Below, piece by piece: positions 26,265 to 33,735 of a DNA stretch of 57,507 nt; positions within the stretch are counted from its first letter, which is position 1, and every line of letters begins with the position of its first letter. The stretch is from the NCBI GenBank assembly GCA_000437595.1, contig FR899901.1, forward strand, positions 33,713-91,219, written 5' to 3'. The DNA comes from Faecalibacterium sp. CAG:74 (GTDB lineage Bacteria; Bacillota; Clostridia; Christensenellales; Aristaeellaceae). A program made the translations under genes and the position numbers. Below the pieces are notes generated by a model. The model was given only the letters and a program-made list of their open reading frames with translations. It did not search any database and was not told where the DNA came from.

Positions 26265-26304
26265 ATCAATGTTGTCAGTGCGATTCACTCGCTGGCACAC
26301 GGAT

Positions 26305-26421
<117 letters not shown>

Positions 26422-26582
26422 GAAAAATGCAAGAAAACGGGGCTGTGAACTGCATTTGTGTGGTCTCATAGCCCTGCTTTTGCACTTTTGTCAGTTTTGT
26501 AGTCAGTTTTCGGAAACTTGTATCATCGCGTATGCTTTGATTTTCCTGCACTTGACGGCACTTGTATCAATCAGCTTTTCCG

Positions 26583-27791
26583 TCAGTTTTCGTTCCCGTA
26601 GATGGCATCTATGGCACTTGCGGAAGCCTGATTTATCTGCCGACATTTAACATAATGTTTCAAAGTCATGTCGGCGGTTTTATGTCCGGCTGCGGCTTGC
26701 GTCAGCTTAATATCCCGCGTCTGGTCATAAATGTCTGTCAAGACAGTTGTTCGGAAACGCTGCGGGGTAATCTTGCCCGGAAAATCAATTTGCCGCGCAA
26801 TGCGTTGACACATCCGGCGAACCTGCGTATAGCTGAACGGTACTTTCCCGCCCACAACAAAATCAGTAGGCGCTCCTTGCAGTATGCTGTCCAGATAATG
26901 CAAGGTCGTTTTTGTCAGTGCAACGTCTCGCTTTTCCTGCGTCTTTGTTTCCTTGACAATGGGCGCGTTTCGGTCGGGGTGTGTGACCGCTCGACGAATA
27001 TGCAATGCCATTGCTTGACAGTCTACGTCTTGCCATTGCAAGCCCAATGTTTCTTCAAGGCGTAACGGCTGCATGGTAGCAACTGCCAAATAAGCAATGT
27101 CGTTCGGATTCGTCAGCCGTCCGATTCGCTCCACCATCAGGCGCATTTCTTCCACGGAATACGGCTGTGTTGTGTCACTTGCTTCGCCTGTCAGACGAAA
27201 GGAAAAGGCTTGTAGCGGATTTTTCCGCATCAGGTCATCGTCAATTGCCTTTCGGAAAATCTGATTCAAGACGGTTCGCGTTTTCATCAAAGATTCTTTT
27301 TTTGCGCCCTTGCGGTTGAATAACGCTTGAACGTCTGATAGGGTTATGTCCTCGATGTTCATTTTCCCGAATGCGGGGAAAATGTGCAAATCCAATTCCC
27401 GCTTGTAGGTAATGGCGGTTACTTGCTCCACGTTTGGAAGCGAAAAATTCTTGAACCAGTCCAGCGCATACGCCCGAAAATTGTGCTTCGCCGCTGGTGC
27501 TGGTCGGGTCTGCGCGCCCATTAACGCACAAGCCTTTTCAAGAATTTCCTGCTCCGATTTGCCTTGAATCCATACGCCTTCACCGTTAATTGTGTATTTT
27601 CGTTTGATGTTCGCCATACTATCACCTTCACACGCAATTCGGCTTGTCCCTGTTCCGTTGTCAAGGTGCTGAGACATACTATTCGCCGCCAATGTCTGCA
27701 ATTCCTGCTTCAAGGGCTGAAATTCCTGCCGAAATGCTGCGGAAAATGCTTGCGTCAGTGCATCCACGCTGACAGATACTGTCTGCTCCAT
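26583..27791 (-). CDS. int: Tyrosine-type site-specific integrase
   Basis: The protein is 402 residues from the ATG at 27791, which has GGAGG 8 nt upstream. A GTG at 27809 overlapping the previous stop (GTGA) would add six residues, and an internal ATG at 27617 (MANIKRKYTING) is a third possible start. It has an N-terminal arm-binding part, a SAM-like core-binding domain (FRAYALDWFKNFSLPNVE...) and a catalytic domain. The catalytic domain has Arg in MQPLRLEETLGLQW, QRFRTTVL where HxxR is usual (Gln in place of the first His), AAGHKTADM and Tyr in LKHYVK. It probably catalyses insertion at tRNA-Thr. Confidence 0.93.
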   Translation of the reverse strand: MEQTVSVSVDALTQAFSAAFRQEFQPLKQELQTLAANSMSQHLDNGTGTSRIACEGDSMANIKRKYTINGEGVWIQGKSEQEILEKACALMGAQTRPAPAAKHNFRAYALDWFKNFSLPNVEQVTAITYKRELDLHIFPAFGKMNIEDITLSDVQALFNRKGAKKESLMKTRTVLNQIFRKAIDDDLMRKNPLQAFSFRLTGEASDTTQPYSVEEMRLMVERIGRLTNPNDIAYLAVATMQPLRLEETLGLQWQDVDCQAMALHIRRAVTHPDRNAPIVKETKTQEKRDVALTKTTLHYLDSILQGAPTDFVVGGKVPFSYTQVRRMCQRIARQIDFPGKITPQRFRTTVLTDIYDQTRDIKLTQAAAGHKTADMTLKHYVKCRQINQASASAIDAIYGNEN

Positions 27792-27805
27792 CCGTTCTTC
27801 CTCCG

Positions 27806-28066
27806 TCACAACGTTTCCCGCTGGCTCGGCTTTCTGCCGATGCTTGCAAGCGTGTCATACCATGTTTCGGGCGGGTCTTTCGGCAGATACTTCTTGTTCT
27901 TCTCCCAGTACATCCGTACCAGTTCCATCAGCACAGGCGTTTTCTCATAGACTATCAGCATCACGCCGTGTTCGTCCCGCTCCCAGTAAAGCGGCTGCAT
28001 ATTCTGGTACTTCAACCATCCTTGCAAGCCCACATCATGGACTTTGTATTTTCCCGGTTCGTGCAT
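27806..28066 (-). CDS. Small protein, possibly DUF5659-like
   Basis: The 86-residue protein has the pattern GWLKYQNMQPLYWERDEHGVMLIVYEKTPVLMELVRMYW, recalling the short DUF5659 fold of mobile-element proteins, but I cannot be sure. It is acidic/aromatic, with no signal or membrane segment. Its stop overlaps the first possible integrase start codon by three bases, and a structured motif (28117-28186) sits in its 5' leader. The function is unknown. Confidence 0.65.
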   Translation of the reverse strand: MHEPGKYKVHDVGLQGWLKYQNMQPLYWERDEHGVMLIVYEKTPVLMELVRMYWEKNKKYLPKDPPETWYDTLASIGRKPSQRETL

Positions 28067-28116
28067 CCTGTTTTCCTCCTATGTTTTCAATCTGCGCTTC
28101 CTCTGCGTATTTTTGC

Positions 28117-28186
28117 CCCCTGCAAGGCGTTCCAGCGTCAAAGGTGAAATAATACCACCTTGCCCCTGAAACGCCTCACAGGGTCG
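28117..28186 (-). repeat. Structured repeat motif, copy 1
   Basis: On the minus strand it is a 14-bp stem, CCCTGTGAGGCGTT against AACGCCTTGCAGGG (two wobbles), enclosing an inner hairpin AAGGTG/CACCTT. The core 28125-28181 aligns without gaps to 32144-32200 at roughly 75% identity. It lies in the leader of the 86-residue protein. See the finding on this motif. Confidence 0.6.
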
Positions 28187-28195
28187 ATTTTCACG

Positions 28196-28483
28196 TTAAG
28201 ATAACGATGTTTTGGATAAGCGCGCCTGTTCGTTGAGTTTTTGCATCCGTTGAGACGCTGCCGCCTTTTGTTCATCGCTCATTTCCCGCTTGACAGGCGG
28301 GGCAATCTTCAACCACGTTGACGGCACTTTGCAGTAAAGGCAGCCGTCGTTCTCCTCCGGGCGCTTGATGATTTCCGTTTCGTCGGGATGTTCCGCAATC
28401 AGCTTCATCATGCGCGTAATCATCCGCCGTTCGTCCGTTGATACCCACATCACCGAATCAGTGTATTCACAGCACGTTTCCAT
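28196..28483 (-). CDS. Hypothetical element protein
   Basis: The 95-residue protein begins METCCEYTDSVMWVSTDERRMITRMMKLIAEHPDE and has the central RPEENDGCLYCKVPSTWLKI and a charged C-terminal helix. It is hydrophilic with four cysteines. Proteins of this general look occur in firmicute mobile elements, but I cannot name a family. The start has AGGAGG 6 nt upstream. Confidence 0.65.
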   Translation of the reverse strand: METCCEYTDSVMWVSTDERRMITRMMKLIAEHPDETEIIKRPEENDGCLYCKVPSTWLKIAPPVKREMSDEQKAAASQRMQKLNEQARLSKTSLS

Positions 28484-28651
28484 TTTCGTTCCTCCTGCTC
28501 AATCGTCTTTCTGTCTGCTTGCCGTCTCTGACGCTCTAATGCCCCTTCCAGCCGTTCCAACAGAAGCTGTGAAAGAATCCACGTCCACCGTTGAAACGGC
28601 TGTGGAGGGGGGCTGCGTTCAATGCAGGGCAGTCATATCCTGCCGCTTCAT
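28450..28651 (-). pseudogene. Probable frameshifted small gene
   Basis: An ATG at 28651, 6 nt after the upstream stop, starts MKRQDMTALH and then meets TGA. A different frame (28632-28450) has no start codon but reads like real protein: QLLLERLEGALERQRRQ, DRKTIEQEERKWKR. The two frames differ by one base, so a single indel would join them into a protein of about 66 residues. A sequencing error or a non-coding reading is possible. Confidence 0.35.
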
Positions 28652-28656
28652 GCGGG

Positions 28657-28917
28657 TTATGCGTCCAGCTTCGTGCCGATAATCTCCGGATGTTCCGTCA
28701 ACAGGCTTTCCAGCACGGTCACAAAAAACGAATTCTCGAAATACTCTTCGTCGTTCACGTCCTGCCCCTGCGCAATCTTCCCGCGCCGCATGGTAAACAG
28801 GCTTTCCCCTTCGACATACCGCCGTTGAACCGCCTTGATGTTCGCCTGAATCATCGCTTCCTCGTTCGTCAGGGTCAGTTCCAGCTTCTTACCGTCGATG
28901 TTACGAATGATTTTCAT
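28657..28917 (-). CDS. Hypothetical element protein
   Basis: The 86-residue protein begins MKIIRNIDGKKLELTLTNEEAMIQ and has charged amphipathic helices and an acidic tail (ILESLL-like VLESLLTEHPEIIG). It has no cysteines and no membrane segment. It is likely cytosolic. No family is recognised. It lies 23 nt after the stop of the larger helix-turn-helix protein, so they are probably co-transcribed. Confidence 0.65.
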   Translation of the reverse strand: MKIIRNIDGKKLELTLTNEEAMIQANIKAVQRRYVEGESLFTMRRGKIAQGQDVNDEEYFENSFFVTVLESLLTEHPEIIGTKLDA

Positions 28918-28940
28918 AATTCAAACCTCTACTTTCATCA

Positions 28941-29627
28941 TTAACAATTTATAATTTTATGGTAGATTCCACAAGCGGGAAGATTGATTTTCCCGCCCCA
29001 TTTCATGGCAAACAACTGTTTATAAATTCGCGCTTTTCTGCAAGTTTTCCAGCTGTCCGCCGTCATGCAAAGTTGAATCATTCGGCTGTTTTTATTCTTG
29101 CGCTCTCCCAGTCTCCGGCGAATATGTTTCGGCTTTTTGAAAGATTTATATTTCCACTCCGGGCGGATAACATAGACCTTCGGCGTTGTCCACTTCATCG
29201 GCTCACGCTTCCAGAACGCAGGCTTGATTTTCTCCACCTGCGCCCGCTCTGGCATAGAACGCCGCCGTAGACTGAAACAGGCTTCGGGCGGTAGCATCGC
29301 CATCGCCGCCACACGCTGCCAATCAATGCGGATTTCTTCGGGCGTGTACAGAATGAATCCGACATCAACCAGTTCTTTCCGTGCCTTACAGATTGAACTT
29401 TCATTCATGCCTGTTTCGTCATGAATGGTTTTCAGGGCAGGGAAGAAGCCGTCGGGACAATCCGCATAGAAGGTCAGCAGCTTTTTCATGCGGTCGGGCA
29501 GGTACATCGCCGCGCAAGCATCCGCCGCCATTTGGGCAAGGCTCGCGCCGCGCTGGATGTATTCTGTTTGATTGCAGTGGTGAATCATGGGCGGCTGACG
29601 AATGTTCTTCATTTGCTCAAACCTCAC
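28941..29627 (-). CDS. Helix-turn-helix protein, paralogue A (replication-like)
   Basis: In this 228-residue protein, residues about 40-95 hold a winged-helix-like segment, LPDRMKKLLTFYADCPDGF, then TIHDETGMNESSICKARKEL and DVGFILYTPEEI. The C-terminal half is strongly basic (KYKSFKKPKHIRRRLGERK), suggesting nucleic-acid binding. It resembles element-borne replication initiator or regulator proteins, but no catalytic motif is present. Its start overlaps the end of the smaller paralogue (ATGA). Confidence 0.7.
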   Translation of the reverse strand: MRFEQMKNIRQPPMIHHCNQTEYIQRGASLAQMAADACAAMYLPDRMKKLLTFYADCPDGFFPALKTIHDETGMNESSICKARKELVDVGFILYTPEEIRIDWQRVAAMAMLPPEACFSLRRRSMPERAQVEKIKPAFWKREPMKWTTPKVYVIRPEWKYKSFKKPKHIRRRLGERKNKNSRMIQLCMTADSWKTCRKARIYKQLFAMKWGGKINLPACGIYHKIINC

Positions 29628-29974
29628 TTTTCATTGCTTGCGTTCAGCAGCTTTTCAATTCGGGCAACTTCTTCAATCCTGTCCCACAGTCGGCAGATGT
29701 TCCCGCCGCCGTACAGGATGAATCCAGCGGTCACAAGGCATTTGCGAATGGTGGAGACGGCATTTTTCGCAATGCCTGTGTTCTCGCGAACAGTTTTCAA
29801 GGCAGGTCGAAAGCCGTCGGGACAATCTGCATAGAAGGTCAGCAGCTTTGTTGCACGGTCGGGCAGTCGTACAACCTTCGCGGCTTGTCGAACCGTTTGG
29901 GCATGGTTTTCGTCCCGCCGTCCAATGTGATGAATGGCGGGTGGGTGGCGGTAGTTCCTTCCAGTGTTTGGCAT
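29624..29974 (-). CDS. Helix-turn-helix protein, paralogue B
   Basis: The 116-residue protein shares the motif LPDRATKLLTFYADCPDGF, then NTGIAKNAVSTIRKCL and TAGFILYGG with the next gene, and lacks its basic tail. The shared stretch is nearly identical at DNA level (29455-29519 and 29805-29869). This points to a recent tandem duplication or gene conversion. It is the first gene after the AT-rich region with A-rich direct repeats. Confidence 0.7.
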   Translation of the reverse strand: MPNTGRNYRHPPAIHHIGRRDENHAQTVRQAAKVVRLPDRATKLLTFYADCPDGFRPALKTVRENTGIAKNAVSTIRKCLVTAGFILYGGGNICRLWDRIEEVARIEKLLNASNEK

Positions 29975-30451
29975 GGATTTTTCCTCCGTTTCAAAATTTA
30001 TGAAATTGTTGTACCTTGCTTGCGCGGGTACATATTATATAGGTGTGTTTTTCTCATCAGAGTTCCGGCTGAATCAAAATCTTTTTGGACTTTTTTCAGA
30101 AGTCATAGACTTTATTCGCGGTATGTGCCCGGTCTGTAAAAAATAAGGCTCTCACCGATGCACTATAACTGCAATAAAAATCATTGAAAAAATTATAAAG
30201 GAAAATAGGATTCACAAGAAATTGACTTGCACGGTAGAAACTGGAATTTTTCTTTCAGCCGTTGCAAAGAAAAGAAAGTATCAAAGAAAAGAAAGATCAA
30301 AGAAAAGAAAGATAGAGATTATCTTATAAGCTATATCTTTATTATATTATAGGGGGGTGGGTCAGGTAATTTCTTCCAAAAAACATGAACAAAAAAAAGA
30401 GGGAACAGCATCACGCCATTTCCTCCATCTTCCAACTTCTGTATCACCGAT
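29975..30451. other. AT-rich intergenic region with three direct repeats
   Basis: No gene is visible. Three copies of CAAAGAAAAGAAAG lie at 30265-30278, 30282-30295 and 30298-30311 (spacing 17 and 16 nt), next to a long A+T stretch (30311-30350) and a G6 run (30352-30357). The layout resembles iterons beside a replication or regulatory protein gene, but a promoter-region function is equally possible. Confidence 0.5.
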
Positions 30452-31108
30452 TCACGGTTTCCTTCGTGCTTGAATCGTCAGCACACCGCCTTTTTGTTTA
30501 GCGGTCAGACTGTCCCGAATCCAACTCACAACTTCATATTCTCCCGGATTCCCTTCCAGCGTCAGAATATCGCCCGTTTTGATTTCATCCGTCCAGTGAT
30601 TGCCTTGCAGCTTGACCTCTATCATGTCCGCAAAGTATGCGCCCGCCTGATTCTTCGCGTCTGCCATCGTGCCGCTGAATGTCAGCACGGCAGGGAAGTT
30701 ATCAATCAGCGGGTGGAGGCGGTCGCCCGTGTCCTCCACCGCAAAGCCGAATTTATCCGTCTGCGGGTTGACTTTGCGGCTTACCTTCACGAAATGCAAA
30801 CACGGGGTTGCATGGGTCATGAAGCAGTTCGGGGCTTCCTGCACGTCATCCGCAATCAGGTAGAACCGCCCTTCAACGTACAGAAGATTCCCCCGGTAGA
30901 TTTCATCTTTGAGTGACGTTCGCAGCACCGGCTTCATTCCTGCGTTCTTTGCGTACAGCACACAGCGGGTTTCGGCGCTGTAACCGTGAATAGCGTCCTA
31001 TCCGTTCCCGTAGTCGGGGATGATACTGCAATCGTGATTCTGTCCCGGTATGTTCGCCTGAATCATGCGGTCAAAATCATTCCGCATTCTGAAAAACAAG
31101 TCATCCAT
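30452..31108 (-). pseudogene. Phage-like gene interrupted by an in-frame TAG
   Basis: A frame from the ATG at 31108 (GGAGGA upstream) reads MDDLFFRMRNDFDRMIQ and then continues in frame to the TGA at 30452, broken only by TAG at codon 37 (31000-30998). The full length would be 219 codons. The downstream part (GTG at 30961, 169 residues) has a beta-rich look (LYVEGRFYLIADDVQEAPN, EIKTGDILTLEGNPGEYEVV) like phage head-tail or tail-completion proteins, but the family is not certain. It may be a nonsense mutant or a readthrough gene. Confidence 0.6.
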
Positions 31109-31120
31109 GTTTCTTCCTCC

Positions 31121-31426
31121 TCAACATTTCGATAGTTCCGCCAACAGCTTGATTCGCTTCCAGTTGACAACAATTAGATTCAAACGACGGTTGCGCAAAA
31201 TCAGCCGTTTCAGCAGCAGCGCGTTCTTGTAGGTCTGGCTTCCCGTCAACGTCAGGCTTGTTTCGCTCTGCAATGCGGAAGCCGTGATTTCCGCGCCCTC
31301 GTTCATGCCCGCATAGAACAGAAGAAGCTCCTGCGCCTTTTCGCCCAGTCTGACCTCTGTCAATGCTGCATCCAGCACCGCCCAATAATCAGACGGTCGC
31401 TCATTCTAATGTGTTATCCTTGCCAT
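31121..31426 (-). pseudogene. Small phage-like gene interrupted by an in-frame TAG
   Basis: The ATG at 31426 has an ideal AGGAGG 7 nt upstream (complement of 31434-31439). It reads MARITH, then TAG at codon 7 (31408-31406), then NERPSDYWAVLDAALTEVRL to a TGA at 31121. Without the TAG it is a 101-codon gene. The stop is 13 nt from the start of the next TAG-interrupted gene and overlaps that gene's ribosome site, so the two form a coupled pair. The product is unrecognised. Confidence 0.6.
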
Positions 31427-31714
31427 GAAAAAACCTCCTTTGTTCAATTATCAGGAATAGAATAACCCTCACATTATTAATATTATAAAATAACTATGTG
31501 CTTTTTAAGACAAATCCACAGAAACAAAAACATTTTAGCTATTTTATGACGATTGATAAACGAACAATTTAGAAATGATAAAGAACTTCTTTGCAACAAC
31601 TATCTGTTTTCTTAATTGACAATAAAATAACAAATATTATCAAACGCAAATACGCCCGCCTTGTATACATAGGATTTTTGACCGATAGGTGGAAATATGA
31701 CAGGTATAGCACTT
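31427..31714. other. AT-rich intergenic region, no gene
   Basis: The region is very AT-rich compared with both element genes and host. It holds possible promoter elements but no open frame with a ribosome site. A small hairpin, AGCACTTTCACAGTGCT followed by T5 on the plus strand, lies at 31709-31730 and overlaps the end of the BRO remnant. Confidence 0.4.
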
Positions 31715-32015
31715 TCACAGTGCTTTTTCTCCCGGAAACGTAAATGGGCAAGCGCCCGGCAGCTTGCTCGACACAATCAGACGATAGACATTGCCTTCGG
31801 GGATGTATAATCTGGTGCGATTCGCGCCCTCATTGTTCGTGCCCTGATTTAGGGCAGGAGTTTTTAAGGTGCTATTCCGGCAATACTGGGCAATAGCATT
31901 CTGCGGCTTTGCATATCCCAGCGCTCTCGCCACATCCGAACCGCAGAACAGAACCTTGTCATCTGCAACGATGGTTCGCACGTTCCCGAACTCCGGGTTC
32001 GTTGACGATGGTCAT
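31715..32015 (-). pseudogene. BRO-N antirepressor remnant, frameshifted and truncated
   Basis: The visible frame reads VRTIVADDKVLFCGSDVARALGY, then RLYIPEGNVYRLIVSSKLP, the BRO-N/antirepressor DNA-binding domain of phages. The natural beginning (ATG at 32015, MTIVNEPEFGN) is one base out of frame: an extra C in the CCCGG at about 31994 breaks it. After SSKLP the sequence diverges (GACPFTFPGEKAL, stop), so the C-terminal half is missing. It is not expected to be functional. Confidence 0.8.
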
Positions 32016-32137
32016 GTTCTGCTGTCCGCTGTGGTGTCGGTTAAACTGACGGCAGCTTTCTCGTCGTCTAAATGATGAGCGAAAATCAACAAATTCAGGT
32101 TGTCTAAAATCACTGGCATTTCCCCGTGTTTGCAAAC

Positions 32138-32206
32138 GCTCTGAGGCGTTCTGGCTTCGGAGGTGGAATTATCCCACTTTACCGCTGGAAGCGCTCAGAG
32201 CATCAA
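32138..32206 (-). repeat. Structured repeat motif, copy 2
   Basis: On the minus strand GCTCTGAG pairs with CTCAGAGC around an internal loop, a TTC/GAA pair and an inner GTGG/CCAC hairpin. The core 32144-32200 aligns gap-free with 28125-28181. The outer stem has different bases yet still pairs, which argues for selection on structure. It lies between the serine recombinase gene and the BRO remnant; 32207-32348 shows nothing further. Confidence 0.6.
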
Positions 32207-32348
32207 AAACTCTGCGGTGTTACTGCATTTTCAGACAAACGCGCTTGCTGATTCCTTTCTGCCGTTTCAAATGCCCCTGATTTCCTTCCATCAGCGAGCC
32301 AATTTTTGTATCACTTCTGTTTCTCCTGCACACAAAAAAAAGAGGGCT

Positions 32349-32909
32349 TCATGCTTGCCCTCTCTCTGCCTTGACCAGCTTGTAAAACGTCGTGCGGGTC
32401 ATTCCTGCTTGCTTGATGGCTTCGGTTGCGGTAATCTTGCCGTCCTTCCACAGCTTCACAGCATCATGAAACGCCTGATTCGCAACGGCTTTCGGTCTGC
32501 CTACGCGCTTTTCATCCAGCGCTTTCTTGTAGCCGTATTCCCGCCGCTCTGCATTGATTTCGCGTTCATATGCGCTGATGGCTCCCAACACCGACACAAT
32601 CAGCTTGCCCGTTGCGCCCGTCGTGTCGATGTTCTCTTTCTGCGATACAAACGTTACGCCCTTTTCTGCGAAATAATCCAGCGTGTTCAGCAGGTCGGGC
32701 AAACTGCGGCTAACGCGGCTGAAACTCTCGAAATAAACCGTGTCACCTTCACGCACATAGTCAAGCATTGCCTGAAACTGCGGTCGGTCGGTATTCTTGC
32801 CGCTTGCCTTGTCCGTGAATACCTTGTCAAGGTCGGTCGGCATTGCGTATTCCTGCCGCTGCGTGTTTTGGTGTACTGTGCTGACGCGAACATAACCGAT
32901 TCTTGCCAT
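32349..32909 (-). CDS. Small serine recombinase (resolvase/invertase family)
   Basis: The 186-residue protein has the catalytic Ser at about residue 10 (GYVRVSTVHQN). The catalytic Arg-rich parts are in FESFSRVSRSLPDLL, and a C-terminal Hin-like helix-turn-helix follows (ITATEAIKQAGMTRTTFYKLVK). Family members resolve or invert DNA between short sites. The start at 32909 has GGAGG 8 nt upstream and a strong promoter with a palindromic operator upstream. Confidence 0.93.
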   Translation of the reverse strand: MARIGYVRVSTVHQNTQRQEYAMPTDLDKVFTDKASGKNTDRPQFQAMLDYVREGDTVYFESFSRVSRSLPDLLNTLDYFAEKGVTFVSQKENIDTTGATGKLIVSVLGAISAYEREINAERREYGYKKALDEKRVGRPKAVANQAFHDAVKLWKDGKITATEAIKQAGMTRTTFYKLVKAERGQA

Positions 32910-32948
32910 CGCTCTTTCCTCCGTCGCTGCTTATTCGGGAACGATGCT

Positions 32949-33001
32949 ATTATAACTCAGATGTTCGCAAATGTCAACATTATTTTGCGAATATTCGCAA
33001 A
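32949..33001 (-). promoter_or_regulatory. Consensus promoter with palindromic operator upstream of the serine recombinase
   Basis: On the minus strand: TTGACA (32977-32972), a 17-nt spacer and TATAAT (32954-32949), an exact sigma-A consensus. A perfect 18-bp palindrome TTTGCGAATATTCGCAAA (32984-33001) lies just upstream of the -35, and a half site TTTGCGAA (32971-32964) lies in the spacer. This indicates tight repression, perhaps by an element regulator or a LexA-like host protein. Confidence 0.85.
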
Positions 33002-33125
33002 TTGTTCAGCAAAGATTTACGGATGCAAAAATCCGGCTCTTTCGGACTGTTCGTAATTCCATGGATAGTGCGACATAGCAAACAGAAAAGACGGCAGAAC
33101 AATTCCCGCCGCCTTATATCCTTCA

Positions 33126-33653
33126 TCATTTCGCCCGCATCTGCGTCATCAGGTAGCGCCTGATTCTCTGCTGCATCCGACAACATGCTGATTTGGACAT
33201 GCCCAGCATTTTCGCTGCTTCGATGCAATTCCGTCCGTCCAGCCTGCAACGCACAAACGCCTGTTCCTTGTCGTTCATCCCTGCAAGAATCGCCCACAGT
33301 TCCATCTCCTGCGCGCTTTCATCCTCCGGCTGATTCTTCTCCCACAGTGCAAGGGCATCGCTGCCACAGCAGGAAAACCGCCCAACGTTCTTTCTGAATT
33401 TCCGTCGCGGAATGCGAATCGGGTAGGCATGAACCGCAGCCGTGTAGAGTGCATCAATAATGCAAATGTACGCCCTGCGCTCTAAGCCCGCCGTATTTTC
33501 CTGCTTGCGGTAGGCTATCAGCAGGGCAATTCGCGCTTCTTGCATCAGGTCATCCCGCATCTTCCCACGCTGTTCGGGATAGCGCGCAATGAAGCGGCTG
33601 ACAATGCTGCTCAAATAGGTTTCATGCTGCTGAATGTATTCGGATTCTGTCAT
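33126..33653 (-). CDS. Sigma-70-like small protein
   Basis: The 175-residue protein has an N-terminal region 2-like part (YPEQRGKMRDDLMQEARIALLIAYRK) and a C-terminal region 4-like helix-turn-helix (LWAILAGMNDKEQAFVRCRLDGRNCIEAAKMLGMSKSACCRMQQRI). The layout is of a phage or mobile-element sigma-like factor. AGGAG precedes the start by 8 nt. It is the last gene before the right attachment repeat. Confidence 0.75.
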   Translation of the reverse strand: MTESEYIQQHETYLSSIVSRFIARYPEQRGKMRDDLMQEARIALLIAYRKQENTAGLERRAYICIIDALYTAAVHAYPIRIPRRKFRKNVGRFSCCGSDALALWEKNQPEDESAQEMELWAILAGMNDKEQAFVRCRLDGRNCIEAAKMLGMSKSACCRMQQRIRRYLMTQMRAK

Positions 33654-33735
33654 GGTGAATACTCCTGCTGAAAGTAGTCACCTTGACAGGAACAAGAACA
33701 AGCAAGAAAACTAAATATTTAAATAATTCGTCTCG

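Noticed and set aside
30265..30311. CRISPR-like short repeats
   Set aside because: Repeats are 14 nt with 2-3 nt gaps, too short and too close for CRISPR; an iteron-like reading fits better.
31101..31385. 94-codon minus-strand frame starting MGGAGCSIDRGQ
   Set aside because: It is the alternative frame of the TAG-interrupted gene at 31121-31426, which has the better ribosome site and composition.
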